A DNA stretch of 64,000 nucleotides from an uncultured Spirochaetota bacterium (GTDB lineage Bacteria > Spirochaetota > Spirochaetia > Treponematales > Treponemataceae). The notes beneath the pieces were generated by a model. It was not told where the DNA came from. It saw nothing but the letters and a program-made list of their open reading frames with translations, and did not search any database. Shown piece after piece: positions 26,134-33,589 of this stretch. Numbering within the stretch: position 1 is the stretch's first letter; each line of letters begins with the position of its first letter. The DNA is taken from NCBI GenBank assembly GCA_944389415.1, contig CALXMF010000004.1, positions 1 through 64,000 of the forward strand, given 5' to 3'. A program made the position numbers and the translations under genes.

Positions 26134-27978
26134 ATGGTATATTTTGTGGGAGCAGGCTGCGGAGCTGTGGATTTAATTACCATACGAGGAAAAAAAATAT
26201 TAAATAGTGCACAAATTGTTATCTATGCTGGAAGTTTGATAAACAAAGATATACTTATGTATACATCAGAAGGTTGTGTATTATATGACAGCTCTGAAAT
26301 GACACTGGATCAGATAACCGCTGTATTTACCGAACACCGCAATAAATGCTGTGTTCGTCTGCACAGTGGAGATCCCTGTCTCTATGGGGCAATCAGGGAG
26401 CAGATGGAATTTCTTTCACACGCTGGAATTCCTTACAAAGTAATTCCCGGAGTATCAAGTTTTTGCGGCGCAGCAGCGGCTCTGCAAGCTGAATATACTG
26501 TTCCAGGAGTATCACAAAGCGTTATCATTACCAGGCTTTCCGGACGAACCCCGGTACCATCTGATGAGTCTCTCTCAAAACTTGCTGCCCATGGCTGTTC
26601 TATGGTTATTTTTTTAAGTACTTCGCTGATTACTCGCGTACAGGAAGAACTTCTTAAAAGCGGGGGATATACACCTGAAACACCTGCAGCGATTGTATAT
26701 AAAGCGACATGGCAAGATCAGAAAATATGCAAATGTACGATTGAAACTTTATCTCAAACAGCACAACTTCAGGGTATCACGCGCACAGCATTGATTCTGG
26801 TGGGAAATTTTATGGGATCAGAATATGAATTCTCCCGACTATATGCAGATGATTTTTCAACTGGTGTACGTCCTGCGGTACAGGTTATTCCTACACGTAT
26901 TAACAAAGCAATTCCTCAGAAATTTTCATGTGTATATATATCAGCCCTGACACAAACAGGCAGCTCACTTGCGGTAAAACTAACACAAATTTTAAGCAAC
27001 ACCGGTGCAAATACTATCTGTACCATTAAGCCTGAAAATCTGGAAGCATGGTTTGAGAAAGGATTTATTACAGATGGAAAAACAAGAAATGCCATTGTTT
27101 TCATAGGAGCCGCAGGAATTGCAGTGCGCCATATAGCCCCTTTCATCAGGTCAAAAATGAGTGATCCAGCTGTCTTGGTGATTGATGAAAAAGGACAATT
27201 CTGTATACCTCTGTTAAGCGGTCATATCGGTGGCGCAAATGATTTTGCAAGATATATCGCCGATGCAATCAATGCCGTACCCGTCATCACTACCGCAACG
27301 GATATTCAGGGTACGTGGGCAGTAGATGTTTGGGCAAATGAACATGATATGACAATCAGTAATCCAGATATGATAAAACGAATCTCAACAGCTGTACTGG
27401 AGCATAAACAGATTGCTATATATACAGATACCTTTGCCATTGAACAGCTTCAAATACCCTACCAGAATATTCGATACACAGCCCCAGAACAGGCAGATAT
27501 TATTATATCCCGTTCAGGTAAACAAATAAAAGAAAATGCGCTCTGTCTGATTCCTCATGATGTTATATTGGGGATTGGCTGTAAAAAAAATATCAGACCA
27601 TCCATAGTACAAGAAGCTTTTTTGCAGTTTTGCAATGATACAGGACTGTCATCAGCATCGTTTTATAAAGTATGCAGTATTAACCTGAAATCAGATGAAA
27701 CTGCAATTATCAAATTATGCAAACAATATCAATATAAATTCCAAACATTCACTCCGGAACAGCTTAATAGTATTCAGGGAAATTTTTCCTGTTCAGATTT
27801 TGTCTTAGATGTAACAGGCGTAGATTCTGTCTGTGAACGAAGTGCCGCTGCAGGAGCTGTTTATAATGCAGAAGTTCTTCCAAAATATACGTATAAAATG
27901 CTTGCTCTTAAGCATTGTTATAAGGGACTGACTTTTGCAGCCGCATGCAGAATAAATACAGATAATTTACAGGACTAA
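26134..27978 (+). CDS. CbiF-CbiG fusion: precorrin-4 C11-methyltransferase and cobalt-precorrin-5A hydrolase
   Basis: This 614-residue bifunctional protein starts with CbiF (about 1-250): V-G-A-G-C-G-A-V-D-L-I-T, H-S-G-D-P-C-L-Y-G-A and V-I-P-G-V-S-S-F. CbiG (about 265-614) follows, recognised by I-G-A-A-G-I-A-V-R, L-L-S-G-H-I-G-G-A-N and the C-terminal I-L-G-I-G-C domain ending in S-A-A-A-G-A. The fusion joins consecutive steps, C11 methylation and delta-lactone opening with loss of acetaldehyde. The start at 26134 follows cbiL by 1 base; an upstream ATG at 26062 lies inside cbiL. Confidence 0.93.
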   Translation: MVYFVGAGCGAVDLITIRGKKILNSAQIVIYAGSLINKDILMYTSEGCVLYDSSEMTLDQITAVFTEHRNKCCVRLHSGDPCLYGAIREQMEFLSHAGIPYKVIPGVSSFCGAAAALQAEYTVPGVSQSVIITRLSGRTPVPSDESLSKLAAHGCSMVIFLSTSLITRVQEELLKSGGYTPETPAAIVYKATWQDQKICKCTIETLSQTAQLQGITRTALILVGNFMGSEYEFSRLYADDFSTGVRPAVQVIPTRINKAIPQKFSCVYISALTQTGSSLAVKLTQILSNTGANTICTIKPENLEAWFEKGFITDGKTRNAIVFIGAAGIAVRHIAPFIRSKMSDPAVLVIDEKGQFCIPLLSGHIGGANDFARYIADAINAVPVITTATDIQGTWAVDVWANEHDMTISNPDMIKRISTAVLEHKQIAIYTDTFAIEQLQIPYQNIRYTAPEQADIIISRSGKQIKENALCLIPHDVILGIGCKKNIRPSIVQEAFLQFCNDTGLSSASFYKVCSINLKSDETAIIKLCKQYQYKFQTFTPEQLNSIQGNFSCSDFVLDVTGVDSVCERSAAAGAVYNAEVLPKYTYKMLALKHCYKGLTFAAACRINTDNLQD

Positions 27979-27983
27979 AAAAT

Positions 27984-29531
27984 ATGGGCAAGCTTTTTGT
28001 TATTGGTATTGGACCGGGTGACTCTGATTTTCTTTCAGACGCTGCAAAAAAGGCATTACATTCCTGTTCGCTGATTATTGGCTATACAGTATATGTAAAA
28101 TTAATACACCATTTATTTCCAGAGAAACAGATAATTGAATCAGGGATGCGTAAAGAAATAGAACGCTGCCAACTTGCACTTGATAAAACACAAAACGGAG
28201 AAACAGTCGCGTTAATATGCAGCGGAGATGCAGGAATTTATGGTATGGCAGGTTTAGTATATGAGTTATCTAGTTCATTTCCTTCTGTTCATATAGAAGT
28301 TATTCCAGGAATTACAGCAGCGACAGCAGGTGCCGCATTACTGGGTGCTCCTCTCATGAATGATTTTGCAGTGATTTCCCTAAGTAATCTTCTCACACCT
28401 CAAAATGAAATAAATAAACGCTTATCAGCTGCAGCTCAAGGAAATCTCTGTATTTGCCTGTATAATCCTGCAAGCAGCACTCGTCCTCATGTTCTTCGAG
28501 ACGCCTGCAGAATAATACTTACTTACCGCTCACCAGAAACGGTTTGCGGAATCACAAGGAATATAGGAAGGCATAATCAATCTGTCCGTTTTACGTCGCT
28601 TGCGGAGTTGGAAAAAGAACAGCTTGATATGTTCTGTACCGTATTTATTGGAAACGAAGCAACTGTGCTGCTTCAATCTGCTGATGGCGATAAAATGGTA
28701 ACACGGCGCGGATATAAAACTCCGCTTGCTTACTCAAAATCTCAAACTAGTAATAAACTTGGCGTTTTAATTTTCGCAGGAACAAGTGATGGTGGAAACC
28801 TGATTCAGGAATTAAAAAAAATATATACTGTTTTTATTTCTGTTGCAACTGATTATGGGTACAGACTTTTCAGCTCCAGATATCCAGATTGTACACTGCT
28901 GACTGGTAAACTGAATCAAACTCAGATTTATGCCTGTCTCAAAGATAATCACATAGCTTTTGTAATAGATGCTGCACATCCATACGCACAAACTGTTCAT
29001 ACAGAAATACAATGCGGAGCAAAAATGGCATCTGTTCCATATTATCGGCTAATACGGAACAGTAAATATAGACCAGAAATAGCTGATAAACAGTCAGTAT
29101 ATATGGTTTCTTCTATAAAAGATGCCTGTACATATGCATCAAAACAGAATGGCAATATTTTTATTTTATCAGGCAGCAAGGCAATTTCTGAATATACTAC
29201 TATCACAGGATTTCCGAAACGTGTTTTTATTCGAATACTGCCGGATCAGGAAATTATACAAAAATGTACAGATGCAGGGTTTCTATCCCAGAATATTATT
29301 GCTATGCATGGACCGTTTGATACTGCATTAAATGAGGCCTTTTTCCGCCACTATAATATAAAGGTTCTTATAACAAAAGACAGTGGAGATGCAGGCGGTT
29401 TTACCGAAAAAATGCAAGCTGCGGCTAATTGTGGTATTTTATCAATTATTGTAACAAGACCAGATGAAAATAATCAGGGGTATACAGAAACAGCATTAAT
29501 TGAATATTTGCGCACAGAAGGAAAGATCTAA
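27984..29531 (+). CDS. CbiH-CbiJ fusion: precorrin-3B C17-methyltransferase and precorrin-6A reductase
   Basis: This 515-residue protein has CbiH in residues 1 to about 245 (G-I-G-P-G-D-S-D-F, C-S-G-D-A-G-I-Y-G-M, V-I-P-G-I-T-A-A-T-A-G and N-P-A-S-S-T-R-P). A CbiJ/CobK reductase occupies about 257-515 (V-L-I-F-A-G-T-S-D-G-G, then A-A-H-P-Y-A and M-H-G-P-F-D). The two halves act at the ring-contraction and macrocycle-reduction steps. It is five bases after cbiFG. Confidence 0.92.
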   Translation: MGKLFVIGIGPGDSDFLSDAAKKALHSCSLIIGYTVYVKLIHHLFPEKQIIESGMRKEIERCQLALDKTQNGETVALICSGDAGIYGMAGLVYELSSSFPSVHIEVIPGITAATAGAALLGAPLMNDFAVISLSNLLTPQNEINKRLSAAAQGNLCICLYNPASSTRPHVLRDACRIILTYRSPETVCGITRNIGRHNQSVRFTSLAELEKEQLDMFCTVFIGNEATVLLQSADGDKMVTRRGYKTPLAYSKSQTSNKLGVLIFAGTSDGGNLIQELKKIYTVFISVATDYGYRLFSSRYPDCTLLTGKLNQTQIYACLKDNHIAFVIDAAHPYAQTVHTEIQCGAKMASVPYYRLIRNSKYRPEIADKQSVYMVSSIKDACTYASKQNGNIFILSGSKAISEYTTITGFPKRVFIRILPDQEIIQKCTDAGFLSQNIIAMHGPFDTALNEAFFRHYNIKVLITKDSGDAGGFTEKMQAAANCGILSIIVTRPDENNQGYTETALIEYLRTEGKI

Positions 29532-29532
29532 A

Positions 29533-30822
29533 ATGAAATATATTTATCTGATAGGATTCGGTGTCGGTTGCTGGCAGCTCATAACACAAGAAGCGGCGTC
29601 CTGTATTGCCACAGCCCATATACTTATCGGATCAAGCAGACTGCTTTCTGCGATTCCGGCAGAATGTTCAGATGCACAACGCATAGAAGCTGTTTGCAGT
29701 ACCGAAATAGTCTCTATTATCGAAAAGTCTATCCACACACAGATTGTCTGTATTTTCTCTGGCGACAGCGGTTTCTGCAGCGGCGCAATTCCTCTCAGGA
29801 AGGAAATACAACACCGGATAGCAGATGTAAATATCAGCACATTATGCGGAATATCCTCTGTTCAGTATTTTGCATCTCAGTTATGCCGACCATGGCAGAA
29901 TTGGAAATTGGTTAATGCACATGGAAAAGATTGTAATATTATTGGAGAAATATTATCAGCTCCTTTCATAAACGGCAAAAAAGAAATCTTTTTTCTAACA
30001 GGAGGAATTATAACTCCTAAAATAATAATTAACACACTTACAGACATATTATTATCTTTTAACAATGTTGATAGCTATCATATAAATATTTCAATCGGTA
30101 TATCATTGTCTGAAAAAGAACAGGTTATAATAGAAAAATCAATTATTGAGTTACAAAAAAACATACATCTTATTAATACAAAAGCCCCTTCTGTAGTACT
30201 TATAACATGGTACCAACCTGAGCATCCTATACATACAAAGTTACTTTTAGAAGATACCGATTTTATTAGAGATACTGTCCCTATGACAAAACAGGAAACA
30301 CGATTGGTAATTGCGAGTCGTTTTATGCAGCACCAATATCAGACAATTTATGATATTGGTGCTGGTACAGGCTCAATCTGCATTCAAGTGGCAAAACTAC
30401 TGCCTTTTTCTTCTGTATATGCGATAGAGTCAAATAAGGAGGCTTTGCGTCTTATCAGTAAAAACAGAGACCTGCATCAGGTATTGAATCTTACTATTGT
30501 AGATACCCATGCTCCTCACGGATTAGAATCATTACCAAACCCTGATGCAGTATTTATAGGCGGAAGCAGCGATAATTTATCTGATATTTTTTATTCTGTA
30601 TGTAAAAGAAATCCGGCTGTTCGAATACTGCTTACCGCTGTCACAGCGGAAACATATGCTCAGGCAGTCAAATGCTGTTCTGAACGTGCACACACAGAAT
30701 TTACCGTTACACAGCTGGCAATAAACAGAAGTAAGACGGTGACAGGGACTCATACACATCATCTCTTTGTACCATTAAGCCCTGTATTTTTATTTGATTC
30801 ATTACCGGAGATATATCTATGA
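29533..30822 (+). CDS. CbiE-CbiT fusion: precorrin-6B/7 C5,15-methyltransferase (decarboxylating)
   Basis: This 429-residue fusion is equivalent to CobL. CbiE (about 1-205) has the tetrapyrrole methylase pattern I-G-F-G-V-G-C and F-S-G-D-S-G-F-C-S-G. CbiT (about 245-429) is a class I SAM methyltransferase with T-K-Q-E-T-R and D-I-G-A-G-T-G-S-I. Together they methylate C5 and C15 and decarboxylate the acetate side chain. The start at 29533 follows the upstream stop by one base; the ATG at 29500 lies inside cbiHJ. It overlaps cbiA by 4 bases. Confidence 0.92.
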   Translation: MKYIYLIGFGVGCWQLITQEAASCIATAHILIGSSRLLSAIPAECSDAQRIEAVCSTEIVSIIEKSIHTQIVCIFSGDSGFCSGAIPLRKEIQHRIADVNISTLCGISSVQYFASQLCRPWQNWKLVNAHGKDCNIIGEILSAPFINGKKEIFFLTGGIITPKIIINTLTDILLSFNNVDSYHINISIGISLSEKEQVIIEKSIIELQKNIHLINTKAPSVVLITWYQPEHPIHTKLLLEDTDFIRDTVPMTKQETRLVIASRFMQHQYQTIYDIGAGTGSICIQVAKLLPFSSVYAIESNKEALRLISKNRDLHQVLNLTIVDTHAPHGLESLPNPDAVFIGGSSDNLSDIFYSVCKRNPAVRILLTAVTAETYAQAVKCCSERAHTEFTVTQLAINRSKTVTGTHTHHLFVPLSPVFLFDSLPEIYL

Positions 30823-32252
30823 TAACAAAAGCTATTCCAAGAATCATGATCGCATCTGTAAGCAGCGGAAGCGGTAAAACAATTATCACCGCGGGGGTTG
30901 CTGCATTGCTGAAACAATATTATTGCAAAGAATCATTGATTTATAAATGTGGACCTGATTATATCGACCCTTTGTTCCATCGAAAAACTGGATGTATCGT
31001 TGGCAATCTTGATTTATTTTTCAGCAATGAAGAAGAAGTTCTGAGCAGAATCACAAAGGAGGCACAAGAAAACCAAATTCTTATTATAGAAGGGGCAATG
31101 GGATTGTTTGATGGGATTGGAGCCACAACAGCGACGGCTTCTGCGTTCCATCTGGCTGCGGTAACACAAACACCAATTATTCTGGTAGTTGATACTCATG
31201 GAATGGCGCTGTCTGTATGTGCCCTCATCAAAGGTTCTGTAGAATTTATTCCGGCACAATTTCACAATAAGTATATACCAGCAATTAAGGGGATTATATT
31301 AAACCGCTGTTCTCCATCTCTTGTTCAAAAATTGCGTCCCATTATAGAAGAACTCTGTGAGATTCCCGTTTTAGGAGCTATTCCTGATACTCCGTCTCTG
31401 CATATCCCCAGCCGACATTTGGGACTTACACTTCCACACGAACAGAAGAATCTTTCTCTTCTTATGAGAAGTGCAGTAAAGATGATAGAGCAAAATATTT
31501 CTGTTTCAAGAATACAGTATATCGCAGACCAAGCTACATCTTTACCTTGCAAAACAGATGTATGCGAAAGAACTTTTTTTTATTATCAACGACAGGATAC
31601 AAAACCATTAATAATTGCTGTAGCACAAGATGAAGCGTTTTGCTTTTATTATGAAGAAAATCTGGTGTTATTGAAAAAAAATGGTTTTACTATTAAATAC
31701 TTTTCACCTCTACATGATAAACAACTTCCCGAAAATACAGCTGCACTGTATCTTGGCGGAGGTTATCCTGAATTATATGGAAAGCAGCTTGAAGAAAATC
31801 AGATAATGAGAAAAAATATTTCTTATCGTATTAAAGAAGGGTTGCCAGCAATTGCTGAATGCGGCGGTTTTATATATCTACACCATACAATGCGCTGTCA
31901 AGATGAAAAAATATATCAGCTATGTGACGTTTTAGATGGCGAATGTTTTTGGACTGGCAAATTGCAACGTTTCGGATATATTACGCTTGCTGCAAAACAG
32001 GATACACTAATTCTCAAAACAGGTGAGCGCATCAGAGCTCATGAATTTCATTACTTTGACAGCACTATACAAGGAAATAGCTGTATCGCTGAAAAACCAG
32101 TCAGCCATATAAAATGGGATTGTATTATTTCAGATAATAATCAAAATACTCAATTATTTGCAGGATTTCCACATTTATATTTTCCATCCTGTCCACAGGC
32201 AATATATCGTTTTGCGCAGAAAACAAGAGAGTATCAGACGCAATTACCGTAA
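30819..32252 (+). CDS. cbiA: Cobyrinate a,c-diamide synthase CbiA
   Basis: This 477-residue glutamine amidotransferase amidates cobyrinate side chains a and c. The N-terminal P-loop-like domain starts S-S-G-S-G-K-T and continues with K-C-G-P-D-Y-I-D-P. The C-terminal class I-type amidotransferase domain has Y-L-G-G-G-Y-P-E-L and the nucleophile cysteine in A-E-C-G-G-F. It is the last gene of the operon. Its last 9 bases overlap the 3' end of convergent nrdG. Confidence 0.94.
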   Translation: MITKAIPRIMIASVSSGSGKTIITAGVAALLKQYYCKESLIYKCGPDYIDPLFHRKTGCIVGNLDLFFSNEEEVLSRITKEAQENQILIIEGAMGLFDGIGATTATASAFHLAAVTQTPIILVVDTHGMALSVCALIKGSVEFIPAQFHNKYIPAIKGIILNRCSPSLVQKLRPIIEELCEIPVLGAIPDTPSLHIPSRHLGLTLPHEQKNLSLLMRSAVKMIEQNISVSRIQYIADQATSLPCKTDVCERTFFYYQRQDTKPLIIAVAQDEAFCFYYEENLVLLKKNGFTIKYFSPLHDKQLPENTAALYLGGGYPELYGKQLEENQIMRKNISYRIKEGLPAIAECGGFIYLHHTMRCQDEKIYQLCDVLDGECFWTGKLQRFGYITLAAKQDTLILKTGERIRAHEFHYFDSTIQGNSCIAEKPVSHIKWDCIISDNNQNTQLFAGFPHLYFPSCPQAIYRFAQKTREYQTQLP

Positions 32253-32969
32253 TGTTGCGCCAGGAATAAGTGTCTTTGCGTAATCAACAAAATCTTGCAC
32301 CTGTATATCTGTATATGGAATTAAGTGATTATATCGATCATCCACACAATTTCCTGGGCGAAAATTAGTCATCATCCAGGCAGCGTCTTGCGGCAGCAAA
32401 GAAGCAATTATATTTATATCAGTTTGCTGTACGAGAGAGGGAACTAATACAGTTCTGAATTCTCTCTGTTCAGCTGGAAGTTGTGAAAGTAACTGAATAC
32501 TTTTACGAATATTGGCAGCACCGGTACAACCGCTTCCCAGCACCGTATAACGCTCAGGAACTGTTTTGACATCTAATGCAATAAAGTCAGGACAAGCCTC
32601 GCTCTTAATAAGGTATTCAAGCCTATCCGGCATCATTCCATTCGTATCCAGTTTAACTTTATATCCTAGATTCCGTACCTGCAAAATAATTTCTTGTATC
32701 GAAGAATACAACAATGGTTCTCCACCAGAAATTACAAACCCTGACAATACATTCTTTCTGTGTATTAAATGCTCTAACACCTCATCAAATGATACCGTCT
32801 CATACTGCTTATTCCGAACAACTAAATCCGCATTATAACAGTAAGGACATCGGAGATTACATCCCTCTACAAAAAAAACGGCAGCAATCCTGCCGGGATA
32901 GTCTACAAGTGTTGTTTTTACTAAAACACCGGCAGGAAAAATATCAGAATCAGACAGCAACAGCCACAA
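32244..32969 (-). CDS. nrdG: Anaerobic ribonucleotide reductase activating enzyme (radical SAM)
   Basis: This 241-residue radical SAM activase has the C-N-L-R-C-P-Y-C cluster motif near residues 37-44 preceded by V-D-Y-P-G-R. It also has G-G-E-P-L. It abstracts hydrogen from the RNR glycine to install the glycyl radical. The frame starts with TTG at 32969, overlapping the small subunit gene by 20 bases; a second TTG at 32960 is an alternative. The location directly after the glycyl-radical segment gene fits. It is about 240 residues, longer than the roughly 155-residue E. coli NrdG. Confidence 0.9.
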   Translation of the reverse strand: MWLLLSDSDIFPAGVLVKTTLVDYPGRIAAVFFVEGCNLRCPYCYNADLVVRNKQYETVSFDEVLEHLIHRKNVLSGFVISGGEPLLYSSIQEIILQVRNLGYKVKLDTNGMMPDRLEYLIKSEACPDFIALDVKTVPERYTVLGSGCTGAANIRKSIQLLSQLPAEQREFRTVLVPSLVQQTDINIIASLLPQDAAWMMTNFRPGNCVDDRYNHLIPYTDIQVQDFVDYAKTLIPGATLR

Positions 32970-33480
32970 GTTCCCGATTCAAAATCTTTTCTATTTCTGC
33001 AATGGTGTGCGCTCTGCCAACTTCCATATCATGATCATCATAAAAAATCACTGTAGGCGCAGAAAAAACATGATTGTTACCAGCTTTTATAAAACCTTCC
33101 TCAGAATCAACATCGATAACAACACCATCCATAGATAATTTAGATATATATTCTTTTACAGACGGACAATTCGGACAGGTTTTGCGAGCATACAGTTCAT
33201 AACGAACAACAGAACCTATCTGCATACTTGATTTAGGAACAGACGTATTAGCAGCACAACAGCTGCTGTCAGCCGCTGTCAGTTCATAAGAACCGTCATA
33301 CACAAAGTATTTCCGGTGATTATATTCATCTCGTTTACCTTTGTTCCAATTGCGAACAGAACGATAATACCCAACAATACGTGCATATACTTCTGTTTCT
33401 GAACCTTTTACATTCTGCAATGCATTTTTTACCTGTTCAATTTCAGTATCAATTTCCGCAAGAGTCCTTTTTACACTCAT
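32950..33480 (-). CDS. Detached NrdD C-terminal glycyl-radical segment fused to a thioredoxin/glutaredoxin-like domain
   Basis: This 176-residue protein has three parts. Residues 1-30 form a predicted amphipathic helix. Residues 31-59 match the C-terminal segment of class III ribonucleotide reductases: V-Y-A-R-I-V-G-Y-Y-R, with G37 as the candidate radical glycine, then W-N-K-G-K-R-D-E-Y. Residues 93-176 are a thioredoxin-fold domain with a C-P-N-C active site (102-105) and a cis-proline S-A-P-T. Adjacent cysteines lie at 74-75 in the linker. It is transcribed behind its own NrdR boxes and a GGAGG site. No frameshift links it to nrdD, because a 109-bp regulatory gap separates them. Confidence 0.82.
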   Translation of the reverse strand: MSVKRTLAEIDTEIEQVKNALQNVKGSETEVYARIVGYYRSVRNWNKGKRDEYNHRKYFVYDGSYELTAADSSCCAANTSVPKSSMQIGSVVRYELYARKTCPNCPSVKEYISKLSMDGVVIDVDSEEGFIKAGNNHVFSAPTVIFYDDHDMEVGRAHTIAEIEKILNRELVAVAV

Positions 33481-33497
33481 GAATGCCTCCGAAAATT

Positions 33498-33559
33498 ATT
33501 ATACACTAAATATAGCGTATATCACACGTTTTGTAAATGTCATCCGCTATATTTAGTGT
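33498..33559 (-). promoter_or_regulatory. Promoter and paired NrdR-box-like sites before the glycyl-radical gene
   Basis: ACACTAAATATAGCGT (33503-33518) and CCGCTATATTTAGTGT (33544-33559) resemble the 16-bp NrdR box (acaCwAtATaTwGtgt) and are nearly perfect inverted copies of each other. Their centres are 41 bp apart, about four helical turns. A minus-strand TATAAT (complement of 33498-33503) overlaps the first box. Binding would block transcription. Confidence 0.75.
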
Positions 33560-33589
33560 TGGTAAAAATACTGTTCAGAAAAAGATTTG

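Noticed and set aside
33481-33589. Frameshift or sequencing error joining nrdD to the small glycyl-radical gene
   Set aside because: The gap is 109 bp and contains a TATAAT, two NrdR boxes and a GGAGG site before an ATG. A single indel could not join the frames.
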